Below, piece by piece: positions 46,099 to 57,999 of a DNA stretch of 64,000 nucleotides. The DNA comes from Chiridota heheva (Eukaryota; Echinodermata; Holothuroidea; Apodida; Chiridotidae). The translations under genes were made by a program, and so were the position numbers. Location of the stretch: contig JAIGNY010003259.1 of NCBI GenBank assembly GCA_020152595.1, positions 192,001 through 256,000 of the forward strand. The letters run 5' to 3'. The notes under the pieces were generated by a model. It worked only from the letters and a program-made list of their open reading frames with translations. It made no database searches and was not told the origin of the DNA. Numbering within the stretch: position 1 is the stretch's first letter; each line of letters opens with the position of its first letter.

Positions 46099-46617
46099 TT
46101 AAAGGATTAGTTCAGTGATCAAGCATTTCCATTTTACAAAAAAGAGGACTTCAAAAGAAATAAAATGGTGAAGAAAGCATTCAAAAATCTTATTCTATTA
46201 AGGGGGTATTCAAGTTTAAAGCTCGTGTCATATCTGTGTAGAATTGACTGGTGTAGTAAGTCTACTTTGGAAAGTTGGGGTCTTCATCACATTTTTAACA
46301 ATTAATGTATTTTAAAGAAACTTTATTTAATTTTTTCTCGTTTTTTTTTTCCTTTAACTTTCTTCAGGTGGTATATTATAAATACTCTTCCTACATTCAG
46401 TTTTACTACTTTTCTGACATATCCCATAGTTTTTAAGCCACAAAATCAGGACAAAGTATAATAAGAATACATAAAGACTGAGACACAAATGATAACCAAA
46501 CTTTGAAATTAGATATCTCCTTAACAGAATAAGATTTTTGAATGCTTTTTTCACCATTTGGTTTCTTTTGAAGTCCTCTTCCATATAAGATAGACCTTTC
46601 TGACCACCGACCTTTAA
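46099..46617. mobile_element. Foldback element B, copy 2
   Basis: TTAA at both edges (46099 and 46614). The left end is TTAAAGGATTAGTTCAGTGA, and the right arm contains the complement of the ATATGAAAGAGGACTT-type block, with the outer tip diverged (ccaccgacctttaa). Confidence 0.75.
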
Positions 46618-47274
46618 TCAATGGTGGCTTTCTTGACTATAATTCAATAATTTTCACTGAAGTCTTTGGCGGGACAAAAACAAATTTGCTAGTATGGCCT
46701 TCAAACTGATTGTGACTAATTTTGTGCACAAAATCTTTCAGGGATTAGAAATCTTTTCTTTCTTTTTGTTTTTTCCTTTGGTTATCAAATCACTGTAATA
46801 CTACAGAGAGGTATTGTATGGATATTGAAGAAGGTGGACTTGCACCTGAACACAAATTGTTTTGTGATGTTTTGTGTTTGTTATTTCCTGAAGATTTTTA
46901 AAGCACTTTCATTTTAAATTGTAATTTTTTTCTAGTCCTTATCTGTAAAGATTGGAATCACTTTCGAGTGGGAAATTTTTAGACTTTCGATCAGTTTAGG
47001 TTATGGTACATTAAGATCATTTTTAGGTGTATGGTACAAGATTAGCTCATTGTACAAGCAATTCCACATTATTTATGCCATTTCTAAAAAATGAATTGGG
47101 AATTTTTTCAAGGACTCTTTCAAGAGAGCAAATAGCTGTATCATTGCAAAGGTAAAGCTTTGCATTTGTGTAATAAAACAGAATAAAATGATGCAAACAT
47201 GAGGTGTTATTTTTTTTGACATTGACTTTTCCTTTGTCCCTTTTGTCATTTTTGAATTTTTACCCATGACAGAG

Positions 47275-47797
47275 ATTTCAGTCAGGAATCAAGCAAGTCT
47301 TATCTTATATGAAAGAGGACTTAAAAAGAAACAAAATAGTAAAGAAAGCATTCAAAAATCTTATTCCATGAAGGAGATATTTAAGTTTCATGTTTAAAAT
47401 CATTTGTGTAGAAATGATTGAAATCGGACTAGCTGTGATGTCATAGCCTCAGATTCCTCAGTCTATATATTTCTATCATATTTTGTGGCTTAAAAACCAT
47501 GGGATGTGTCAAAAAAAGAGTAAAAGTGAATCTCAGAAGAGTATTTATATTATATCACCTGAAGACAGTTTGAGGGAAAATAATTTGAATAGTGAAAAAA
47601 TTAAATAAAGTTTCTTTAAAATACATTAACATATGTTAAGAATGTGAGGATGAAGATGCCAACTTTCCATAGTAGACTTACTACACCAGTAATTTCTACA
47701 CAGAGCTTGAAACTTGAATAAACTTTACCATTTTGTTTCTTTTGAAGTCGTCTCTCATATAAAATGGACATGCTTGACCACTGAACTAATCTTTTAA
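47275..47797. mobile_element. Foldback element B, copy 3
   Basis: The right end, CCACTGAACTAATCTTTTAA, is intact. The left end begins at tttcagtcaggaatcaagca and lacks the outermost bases. The interior closely matches copy 1 (e.g. aaaccatgggatatgtcaaa versus aaaccatgggatgtgtcaaa). Confidence 0.75.
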
Positions 47798-49079
47798 ATT
47801 TCTTTTTTGTGGCTAAACTTAAGTCTCAAAACCCACAAAAAAGCCGAACAAAAAAAAGCTAAATAACTATTTTTGCGGCCAAACGAGTATCAAAAAAGCA
47901 TTTTTTTAACATTTGGCTTTTAAAAGGCCAATATACAAAACCTGATCTAGATTCAAAGTGGAATACTGACGAACCCATTCGATCATGACAATCATTGAGT
48001 GATAACGCAAGATGTATTCAAATTGCCAAGTGCAAGCCTCTAAAAGGTGTCATCATTCACGCAAAGAATCCGAGTTCTTCAATTCTCTTTTTATGCCCCA
48101 TCTCACTTGACATATCAATGACTAACCACAATTAAGTTGTTTTATAAACAGTTGATATATTGAATTATTTTCTATATTCGTAGAGGAACACTCTGTAGGT
48201 TGAGGGAAACTGAAATGTGACTGCAGTATGTGTGACACCTAACTGCCCAAGATGTTTATTCTAAAAAGATTTCCCCCCTCCCCTGTGAAATTGCTATTCC
48301 CCCCAGAAAATTGTGTAAGATTGCATATTTTGTCCAATCTGTAAGTCTTTGCCCCCACCCTCCAGGAGACAAAGCTTGCCCAGAATCAAATTCCTTTCAT
48401 CACCACTGTTTGTGCCTCATTCCAAGTTCTCCAGCTTGCTACTGTCTGTTATTAAAGGAGTCATAAAAGTCTGACATAATCCTTATTTCATTTGATAGAA
48501 TTGAAAATAACAAATTTTCTGACCCAAGTTTTATAACTCCCGAAGCAATCTAATACTTTTTTTTAGTTATTAGAAACTTTAATGCTACTACTAAATAGTA
48601 CCATGGGAGCTGCCATTTTGATTTCAAAACATGCAGATTATGATGTCATCAGCCCAGCACATGTTGGATGCTTTGTATTTCTTTATATTCTCCCTCAAGT
48701 TTTTAAGCTTATAAAAAAGTGGTTTTCTTTTGAAAGGGTCAGGAAATTTTTGTGTACACTTGAAATTATCAAAACATGCTGTTAAAACTTGTCACATCAT
48801 TTTGAAATAAAAACTTCAATCACATTTATAAAGAAATACATTATAATCCTTATGTCCCTATTGCGAAAATTATGTCATCATGCACAATATTTCAATACAG
48901 AATTTGACAAAATGATAGCCCCATGTGTCGATTTCAAACGTGAATAACTTGAAATAGGAATAAGATTTTGCTTTGCTGTTTTTGGCAGTTAAGATTTTGA
49001 TCCTCTATCATATGAAATAATGATTGTATCAGACTTTGTCTCCTTTAAGCACAGTGTCTCCACATCATTTTTTGGTCAG

Positions 49080-49330
49080 CCCACTTTGTTTCCTCCCTGA
49101 TATCCAAATCGGCGCCACTCCACTGTCATTGCTTTGATCCCACCCATAGTATTACTCCAGTAAATAACCATCTCCTCATAACTACCCTTCTCCATCCTTG
49201 CTCTTCTTAGCACTTCCTCATATGTTACACTTTCTTGCCATCTTATTTTTGATATACATAGTGAATTGTTTTTTATAAAGATGTCAATCTTTTTGTCATC
49301 ACCTTTATTCATTTCTGTGTGGTAGGACAT
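49080..49330 (-). pseudogene. Non-LTR retrotransposon ORF2 C-terminal fragment
   Basis: The minus strand reads ISKIRWQESVTYEEVLRRAR then MEKGSYEEMV. By recollection this resembles the R-W-x-D-x-(V/I)-T-N-E-E-V-L-R-R segment downstream of RT in RTE/BovB-like retrotransposons. It is short, with no flanking RT motifs; a weak call. Confidence 0.5.
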
Positions 49331-50229
49331 TTAGGGGGAAATTACCTTAGCCCTGCAAATCATCAGAAGCAATAGAAAAAAAAATTAATGATACAATTTT
49401 AAATTGATTTCAATGGTTTTAGTTTAAGTCCGTTTGCATATGATGTCGTAAAGGTAACTCATCTCAATTGAATTGACTTACCTTAACTGCAGATTCTTAA
49501 AAGGTAAAGATCTGACCCTTTAAACAAAATGTCTTCAAATTCCACTGACCAATAGCCAACATTTAACTGGTTTCTGTTAGGAATATAAATATCATTGCTA
49601 AACTTAGGGTAAATTTCAAAACGATTCCTAACGTGTTCTTGCAACATCTATTTTGCATGTATCCAAGCACTTGAATTTTTGAGAGAGAAAAAAGACAATT
49701 GAAATGTCCCTGTTTTTGCATTTTCACAATTTGACATGACACTTGATGTAACTTCTGCATTGCTGAAATATGCAATAAAAGTCCAGATTTTTAGGCATTT
49801 ACTTTTTTCACTCTTCAGTTGAATTAGCCGATGAACAGTGTAATAGACTGTTATATTGACAAAAGTTCCACAATTATTTCAGGCCAACAACAAATGCTTT
49901 TTCATTGGCAAGACCATTCCCCATGGATGTAGCCAGGGGATCGAACGGGTCGTACAACCCCCTCCTTCCCCCAAAAAAGTAAAATGGTAATGGTAAAAGG
50001 TTCATGAAATATGCTAAAAGGTCCAAATATTTCCCTCGGCGACCCCCTCCAAGAAAGAAAAAAAATATATATATATATATATATACATGCATGCATGCAT
50101 GCATACATACATACATACATACATACATACATACATACATACATACATACATACATGCATACATACATACATGCATACATACATGCATACATACATACAT
50201 ATATATATATATATAAACATGCATACATA

Positions 50230-50265
<36 letters not shown>

Positions 50266-52000
50266 CATACATATATAATAATAATAATTGAATTAATTAA
50301 TTAATAATAGTAATAATTAATAAAATAAAAATAAATAAATGAATAATTAAATAATAGTAATAATAAATTCTTCCCCCAAAAAACTAATGAAAGCGAAAAA
50401 TTGTAACGTGCATTATAATTTGTAATAGCCCTATAAATTTGTTTCAATCACCCATACAGTTACTGCACAAACCCTAATTTGCATAATATGACAGCTGTCT
50501 TGACTTTTTACAGCCTTATAGGTATTATTATGCAAGAGCAACCCATATTCGTTAAAAAAGGATAATGTTCAAGGAATTTTCCAACAGATTCAAATCTAAT
50601 TTAGAATGGAAATTAAGAGAAAATAGCATGCCTTCCCTCCCCCCAATCATTTCACTTGCCCAAAGAAAATGTAAAGCTGGTTATGGGCCCGATTATAGGC
50701 GGGCCAAGCCCCTTCCTTTATACCAATTTAATCCTTGACGCTTTTTATAATCAAACTTAGTGTTAGGCCCTATTGTAATATGGTTGGACCTCCCCATCCT
50801 TTTTTTTTTATTTAACTGGGGATCCATTCCTGACTGCCATGCAGGGCAACGCTAGGAAGTTTATTCATGGGGGAAAGAGATGGGCAGCTTTCTCTCATGG
50901 GGGAAACTCCATTCATGTATTATATATTTATATGTACAGTGCAGCAATGCATCACAATAAAGTAAACTTTTTGGGTGCAAGTAGGAAAAATGATCTCGTG
51001 GGGATTTCCCTTGAACGCCCCCCGTGACGCCGCCATTGCTGTTAAGTCATCTCCCATGAAACAGCTCAGTGATTTATGGGTGACGACGAGTGACAATCTG
51101 TCATGCTATTAAGTTTTGAAACAAACAAACATCATTTTGATTACATCACGGTTATAAATATAATTGTTCAGGTTTCAAACTTCCTTATTTTCTAGGGTTT
51201 TTTTACTTGTAGCATGAACTGATTCCATATCAACAAATTTCAATGACTTCAAAATCAAAATAACAAAATCATTTTGATGACATCCAGGGAAAAAAACAAC
51301 TTTTCGAACTTCCTCATTTTCTAGTTTCTCTTTCGCGTCAGCCTCACGTGAAACAAACAATAAACAGGTACGGAATTATGACGCGAATGTATCTTGCGTT
51401 TGTGATGATACACCGACATCAAACCATGACGTCATTTGTTTTTTTAAATGAATAACGTTATTGATTTAAAAGTATGACAAACTAAAGAAAACTTTACAAA
51501 ATCAATACAAGTAGTTTTAAAGTTGTAATAGCGCGCATCATGCTGCCACGTAACATTGACCAGCTATGTCAGTGTATAGGGCAGTAACCTTTGCACTCAT
51601 AAGTGCAATAAATTGCTCCCTGTAAATAAATGCAGTAGTGGAAATTAAATCACGTACATGGAAATCGTGCGTCAATGAATTTACGTATACACAAATTTGA
51701 TATATTTATTAGTAAGATAGTATAAATCTGTTTGTTTTTTTCCTTTCTTCTTTTAGATACTACTCAAGCGCGCTGAATATGAAATTCATTAAAAAAAAAT
51801 TTTGTTTCGTCTTGTTCTTCTCATCCAAATACAAATGTTCAGTCATGTAATCAATTGGCTCTTATCAATTTCATTAAATATATCAGCAAACAAAAAACGT
51901 TGCCGATTGGTTGCAAGATTATACAGACGAGTTTCCCTGCCTGCCTGTCTATGAAACGATATGGTCCAGCATTTCCAGAAAGGGTCGCTCTCAGGAATAC
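49331..52000. other. Intergenic DNA with a microsatellite
   Basis: Apart from the tetranucleotide array (50085-50275), I see only AT-rich or unclassified sequence and no gene. Confidence 0.55.
50085..50275 (+). repeat. (CATA)n/(CATG)n and (TA)n compound microsatellite
   Basis: catgcatgcatg then ~30 near-perfect CATA units with occasional CATG, mixed with short TA runs. The surrounding long His/Ile/Tyr or Cys/Met/Tyr frames are artefacts. Confidence 0.95.
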
Positions 52001-52009
52001 AAGAACTCC

Positions 52010-52290
52010 ACCAAATTTCCGGTTAAAAGTGGAAAAAATGGTAAATTTAGTTTTCATCAAACTTTATTCAAGTGCTACTAATCGGGAAATTACCAATTTT
52101 CGGGAAATTTCCTTCATTTTCAGCCCCCCCTCTCTATTTCCGGGAAATCCTTCCATTTCCGGAAAATGTCCTTAATTTTCGTGAATTATTTTGTCAATTT
52201 TCGGGAAATTTTCTTCAATTGTTGGGAAACATCTTAAAATTTTCGGGAAATGTTGCTAAATGTTACCAAAATCAAAATTCCGAATAATTT
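52010..52290 (+). repeat. GGGAAAT-rich dispersed repeat
   Basis: Serial imperfect copies of ttttcgggaaat(t/g)t-ctt-aa units. The same motif recurs inverted at 62770-62870 (tttcccgaaaatggaaggag) and diverged at 59150-59290. Confidence 0.6.
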
Positions 52291-52560
52291 TACGAAATTT
52301 CACTTTGAAATTAAAGACCAAATTATGCAAATTTGTGACAGAAAGAGAAAACTTAGGCCTATTGTTTTTTCATTCCTTCTCCAACGGTCTTTAGGTAGGG
52401 TCAGTTGATATACATCATGCCCTCTATAAAAATAAAAATTTGAGGGACACTTGGTTGAAGATCCTGTCAGCTGCGGAAGTAGGCCTACAAGTCTGAATAT
52501 TTTCAGTGACTGAAATTTAGGACAGAACTTAAGAAAACAAGATGGCAATCCACGCAGTTG
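52280..52560 (-). repeat. Dispersed repeat F, copy 4 (inverted)
   Basis: On the minus strand it contains blocks like those at 11930-12060 and 6440-6790 (for example cctaaatttcagtcactgaa and actgaccctacc...). The match is partial. Confidence 0.35.
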
Positions 52561-52639
52561 CTGACCTTATCGCCTCTGCCACATATAATTTGTAAATGAT
52601 CAAATATTTTTCTAGGAAACATTACATAATATGGATCAT

Positions 52640-53640
52640 CTCATATCAATTACTTGACCTTTGACGTTTGACCTTTAAATTACATTTTGTGCGAGACACA
52701 ACACATCCCCGCCCCTTCCACCAAGCCAGCAAGTAATATTGATTTGATCTTTGACCTTTAAGTGACGGGTTAATTTCTTTCCCAAGACACAAGCTTTCAT
52801 CATCCTTCATCAACCCACCAAGTAACAGCCCAATTCCACTTGCGATATTTGCACAACAAGCAGCCAACTAAAATTTACTATTTCAAATCAATTATTTGAC
52901 CTCTGAACTTTGATCTTCAAATGACCTATCCCAATTTGTGTGGTAAATACCCTGCATCACCTTCCACTAACCCACCAAGTACCAACCCAATATCACTTAT
53001 GGTTATCTCAGGAAGTGCAACACAACATTTACCATTTCTAATTCAATTATTTGACCTTTAAATGACCTTTCCCATTATATGTGAGACATAATCTTGCACC
53101 ACCCTCCACCAAACCATTAAACAACAAACTCTGGACCCCAACCCATCGAGGATCAATACTATTTAGCAATTGCAATTTAGCAATTGCAATTTCCATCGAA
53201 ATGCAGCGCAAAATTTGGCTTAATATATGGCCTTTGACCTTCAGCAACATGTCACAACTTTTCAGAGACACAACTTTACACCATCCTCTATCCACTCACC
53301 AAGTAGCAACCTAATTGCATCTACGGTTTTTCCATAGCACGCGATCGATTAAAATTTACCATTTTGAATTAACTATTTGACCTCTGACCTTTAACTTTAA
53401 AGTGACACGTTCCATTTTGTGCATGATACAACCCTGTATCGCCTTCCAATAACCCACCAAGTACCAACCCAATATCACTCACGGTTATCCCAGGAAGCGC
53501 AACACAATATTTACCATTTTTAATCAAGTAATTTACCTCTGACCTTTAATCTGTAAGGTATATGACCCAACTTGTGCGAGACACAAGTTCATCTCACCCT
53601 ACACCCTCCCACCATGTTTCAACATGATTGCTTGTACAGT
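52640..53640 (+). repeat. ~155-bp tandem array rich in TGACCT half-sites
   Basis: About six diverged units. Each contains a direct repeat such as TTGACCTCTGACCTTTAA, a gtgcgagacacaac-type segment, cacc(c)t(c/t)cac(c)aacccac(c)aagta, and 'atcacttacggttatcccag' with 'gaagcgcaacacaacattta'-type blocks. Clear units start near 52648, 52893, 53040, 53215, 53368 and 53523. TGACCT separated by one base is the classical DR1 arrangement for nuclear receptors; function here is unknown. Confidence 0.75.
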
Positions 53641-53949
53641 TTTCTCTGTACACGCGACACAACATTTTGTACACTCATCCCCCCCCCCCCTCCCCCCACA
53701 CACCCACACACACACAAGTAAATACAATACCTTATAACCATATATACTATATGTTGCGATAAGGTAATTACATAAAAGATTTGAGTTTTGAACTTTCGCA
53801 TAAATTACATTCTTATAAACTTTGATTAGCTATAATCAAAAAACACAGGTCAGTACCGTCGGAAGCCTTTCGTCATTGCAAAATTTTGCTAATTTTACAC
53901 TTTTAGAACCTCGAAAGGGTTCAAATGCACCAGCTTCTGGGGCTTCGCC

Positions 53950-54029
53950 GTGTCTACTAACTGTGGTGTAGCGGTTATTATACCTACAGACCACGAGGCC
54001 CTGGGTTCAAGCCTGGGTTGGGTAGACAC
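53950..54029 (+). repeat. tRNA-like SINE head
   Basis: An 80-nt segment starts GTGTCTAC and ends GTAGACAC, a perfect 8-bp acceptor-like stem. It has an A box (TGGTGTAGCGG, 53963-53973) and a B box (GGTTCAAGCC, 54004-54013). The T stem has a central mismatch and there is extra sequence before the 3' stem. I read it as a tRNA-derived SINE head, not a functional tRNA; the body likely runs to ~54265. Confidence 0.6.
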
Positions 54030-54269
54030 GCCAGTGCATCACAACTGGTTATCAAATGCCGTGGACATTGACTTGGTTGTCGATGTTATGTCTGTCCGTA
54101 CGTCGTACCTGTGTTCTCGTCCGGGTCGTATTAAGCGTTTCGTGATAGCATTGTTACTATCGTAACCGAATACGCAGGTGACGACCCCGTCGTTGTAATT
54201 GTGTGTTCACTCGTCGTCGTCGCGTCGGGCTTCGCCCCGGGCCTCGCCCAGCGGCGTGTCTAAAAGGGA

Positions 54270-55590
54270 GCTAAATCAATAGGCACAGATCATTGCTGTA
54301 GGAACCGGGGGCACTAGGGGCACATGCTTCCCCCTGCTTCCCGAAAAATAACAAAAGTGTCCCTCAATTACTGTCCCAATAGTAGGAAACTGGCTAATTT
54401 TGTCAGTTCTATTTTCGGGAAGAATTCCATTGGAAAAGTGCCCCTTTCTAAAAATGAAGTGCCCCTTTTACATTTACCTTGTGGTTTTGGGCTCACTTAT
54501 TCTATCTACATATAGGGATGGGGGACAGATGACTTGGAAAGTGGTCCCTAAAAGGTTGTACCCCCGCCCCACTTTTCGAAAGCTTCCTACACCCCTGACC
54601 CTGATAAACAGCTATCATATCCCATATTCTTATTTTAACATTAATAAAAGAAGTTTTAAATTTTGGTACATCTTTGAATAATTCACTTCGATAAATTTTA
54701 TTTATATGTACTTTCAGATTTCCTCATATTGCAAAATATATACTAGAAATTTACAGTCATGCCAGGGGTAACGTGGTTCTGTGACTATTGTATACAAATG
54801 TATTTATCATTTTAAACCACAATTTTTAGGCATGAAAAACGCGGAATCTTAAGAGCGTCAACTGGTCAAGGGACCTACTTTTCTCAAATGAAAATTGTTC
54901 TGCTGATGCATCTATCAGCCTTAGCTGCGGTTCAAACATTTAAAAGACTGCAAGAGGGAAAAGAGTGTCTTGACTGCAAAAAAAAAATCTCTTTTTTTTG
55001 CAAACTTTTGATGGATTTTCATCATATTTTGACAAAAAAATTGGCTGCAAACTACTAACTACAGTCATGTATATGTAGGCAGATATCAGGGTATAGGTGA
55101 CACTTGTCTTTACTTTCCAAGCTGCCAAGTATTTGCGACCTTTACAGAGCTTTTTGACTCAATTATCCAAAAAATATTTCCCCCGAATTTTCTAGAGAAA
55201 TTTCTTCTGCAGTGTATCTGCTTAGAAATAGTAACCCAAGTTGCCAAATGCTTATCTGACTCACTTTTCTGAGCTGGATTTCAACGTTGCAACCTAAAGT
55301 TTTTTTTATTTTATCAATTGAATTTGTGAATTTCTTTGTTTGATTTTACTAAGCCATTTTGGGGCATCAAAAACAAGTAACCTTCAGAGCTTCCGGAACT
55401 TGCCCATAGACCCCAGGTTATTGCCTGAATTTCCTGAACTTTCAGGATAATTTATTTCTTGCGTTTTCAAGAAAAGGTAACCCAAATAAGATAAGATAAA
55501 TTTATTTCGTCCACAACAAAAGATAAAAATTTGTCGCCCTGCAGCAAAACGTACAAAAATATATAAATATGAAAGTTATATTAAAGTTAT
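54270..55590. other. Intergenic DNA, nothing recognised
   Basis: Mostly AT-rich, with no conserved ORF. 55480-55560 looks like a short unclassified repeat (aagataagataaatttatttc). Confidence 0.5.
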
Positions 55591-55865
55591 TTAAAGAGGG
55601 CCTGCCATGGAGAAAAAAAAATTGCTGAAAAGTTGCCTAGGGGATTTTATTAACCCTCAAATTCAAATATCCATTTTAAAAATCACGAAAAACGATCGTT
55701 TACAGACGAAAAAATGTGTTTGAAATTGCCGGTTTTCATCGACGCCAAAAAAAAAAAATAATAATCCGTAGTGACGTCACCGCTTGATGATGACGTGGGT
55801 TAGGCACCCATTTGTTTGTTTACAATCTGCCAGTGTTGCGTTTCCGCATTAGAGTGTGTGTACAA

Positions 55866-56050
55866 ATGGCTAGTAACAGTGACAGCTCCAAAGAAAATTC
55901 TGAACTTGAATTATCTTATTCAACTCAGAATTTGAAGGAAATCAAAGCGAAAGCAGTGAAAGTCGTAGTGAAGGAAGTGAATTTATTGAAGAAGTTCCAT
56001 CTCTTCTGTGGTTTCCACAAGCACATCTTCCCTAGATTCTGTCATTTGTT
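55866..56050 (+). pseudogene. Fragment of an acidic Ser/Glu-rich ORF with a one-base break
   Basis: From ATG at 55866 it reads MASNSDSSKENSELELSYST then QN. If one T is missing in AATTTGAAGG (~55929), the frame continues EGNQSESSESRSEGSEFIEE then VPSLLWFPQAHLP and a stop at ~56034. Such acidic starts are familiar from P2X7-intracellular-like proteins of marine invertebrates, often in mobile contexts; that comparison is from memory and tentative. The zinc-binding part of that family was not found downstream. Confidence 0.4.
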
Positions 56051-56129
56051 TTTCATATGCTTCTGTGATTTCTTCCACCCATCTAAGGTCAAAGAAAGAA
56101 AAGAAAAAAATCTTTAATATAACCTCAGG

Positions 56130-57095
56130 TATTAGCATCTAACCGAGTATATACAAAAAATACAGCATAGGCCGTTGAACTCATATCGCAAGTAGTGCAT
56201 ACTGAGTGGGGTGCTCTTCACACCTGTTACTGACATAAAATATGAGAAACAAAAAGAATATGGCCATTGGCTGTACCACTTGCAACCGTGTGCCAACATC
56301 AATCAAGTTACAATATCAACCGTAAACATGTACCAGTACTGATGGTACAGGCGTTGTAACTTGTCCCCTTCTGGCTATGACAGTGCCAATGACTTTAAGC
56401 TGCAGACAAGTACATTTTTTTTTTTTTTTTTTTTTTTTTTGAAGGGGGTAGTTATTGATCACATCCTATGGGCTCGACTTTATTGTTGGAAGCTTTTACA
56501 GTCGCGCACATAGTTGTTGAAGTTGTGCTTTTTAGACCTGGAAAATAAGAGGCTCAATATTGAGGTGGATTTCGGACGAAATTTTACCCAATTGCAAACA
56601 AAAATATCCCCAGAAAATTTGATACCTTCGAGTTACGACATAGAACCATAAGTTAATTTCAGCATAATTCAAGGTGTTAATTTAATTAGAACCATGAAAA
56701 AAGTTGTCGAAACGCCGCTCCCAGTTCGGTGCAGCAAACGGTGACCCAACGACGATTTAAAAGTCTGTACTGCATGTGTACATTGCAGTCAACTAGTGTA
56801 AGGCCGGTAAGACTAACGAGAGGCTTGAAATTACACTTGGCAACGGAGTAGACTGGGGGTGGGAGAGGGGGGGGGGGTGCGAGAAGATTAGAACACAAAT
56901 GGAGGGGGGGGTAATACATGTACATCGATGGACTTTAAGTTTTCTTCCTTGTTGTATCAACTTATATGTAGTTAAAATTTAACCAAATTGGACGAAAAAT
57001 GAAATATGACATGAAATGGAAGGTCTAGGGTTCAAGTAGGGGGCCTATATTCTTAAAAAAAACTTAACAACTTAACGTTAGGTAACCTACAAAAC
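56130..57095. other. Intergenic DNA between two broken ORFs
   Basis: It contains a poly-T run at 56418-56440 and a G-rich tract at 56858-56880 and 56903-56912. No coding segment was recognised. Confidence 0.5.
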
Positions 57096-57099
57096 TAAC

Positions 57100-57885
57100 C
57101 TTTTTCCTTGAACCTTCTTTGCTGGCCTTGTTGAGCTGACGGTACTACTTGTACCAGGCCTAGTTGTACTTGAACTTGTGGTGGTGGTACTAGGCCTAGT
57201 TGTACTTGAACTGGTGGTGGTGGTACTAGGCCTAGTTGTACTTGAACTGGTGGTGGTGGTACTAGGCCTAGTTATACTTGAACTGGTGGTGGTGGTACTA
57301 GGCCTAGTTGTACTTGAACTGGTGGTGGTGGTACTAGGCCTAGTTGTACCTGAACTGGTGGCGGCGGCGGCGGTGGTGGCGGCGGCGGTGGCGGCGGTGG
57401 TGGTGGTGGTACTAGGCCTAGTTGTACTTGAACTGGTGGTGGTGGTGGCGGCGGTGGCGGCGGTGGCTGGACCAGGCCCAACGCTGGTGTTTTCATCCGG
57501 CCTAGTATTATTTTTAACTAGTGTAGGTCTGTAGGTTCACCCATCATTTCTGAGGTGGCATCGTCACTTTTCCCTTTCTTAATAGTTGGTACCGATCCAG
57601 GTAATACAAATAATTTTGTGCTCAGATCAAACGACATTTTTAAACGCTGGTCTAAGGGGAAACATTCTTCTGCAAAATGGTCTCTGCAAATAACACTCGA
57701 CTGTGTAATGTCGTTGGGGCTAAAGTCCTTCCGGGTAGTTTGCACAAATCTAATCCACAAACGTCGTTGTTAAGCGTCTTGTGGAAATCGGTGCATCAAA
57801 ACACCTTTTACATTTTTATTGCTGCATCCACCAACGACACAACGAAACGGCGTTTTCTTGATTTTTCTTCGAAAAGCTAGCGTAT
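57100..57885 (-). pseudogene. THAP-domain gene exon, broken by a stop and a frame change
   Basis: The minus strand reads KTPFRCVVGGCSNKNVKGVL then MHRFPQDA, stop TAA (57770-57772), QRRLWIRFVQTTRKDFSPND, VICRDHFAEECFP and LPGSVPTI. This is a full THAP domain: C-x4-C, W, C-x2-H and the A/S-V-P-T box. After GEPTDLH the frame stops at ~57518. A frame offset by one continues NNTRPDENTSVGPGP into a Thr/Ser/Pro repeat region without stops to a good donor (AAG|GTTAGT at 57100). One substitution and one indel would make a single exon. It could be a recent pseudogene, a transposon relic, or an error-bearing consensus of a real gene. No ATG was found for its start. Confidence 0.65.
57165..57475 (-). repeat. 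36-bp coding-type repeat (TTRPSTTTTSSS)
   Basis: About eight units of ggtggtggtggtactaggcc plus tagttgtacttgaact on the + strand, interrupted by a GGC/GGT expansion (57357-57410). On the minus strand each is a 12-residue Thr/Ser/Arg/Pro unit in the frame that reaches the donor at 57100. Confidence 0.85.
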
Positions 57886-57999
57886 CACTATCACAGTATC
57901 AACAGTATCGTACAATCAGAATCACCGTGTCAGTACAGTTTACACACTAACTCAATACAATCAGCTAGTAATAATATTTAGCCACAGTCTATTCACGTA

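Larger units (their letters stand above)
45531..49060. other. Intergenic DNA with two foldback-B copies
   Basis: It contains foldback B at 46099-46617 and 47275-47797. Otherwise AT-rich; no gene or RNA was recognised. Confidence 0.6.

Noticed and set aside
49874..50304. Cys/Met/Tyr- or His/Tyr/Ile-rich frames around 50.1 kb
   Set aside because: Tetranucleotide microsatellite translation.
53950..54029. Functional tRNA gene
   Set aside because: T-stem mismatch and surplus bases before the 3' stem; no clear anticodon arm. Kept only as a SINE-like head.
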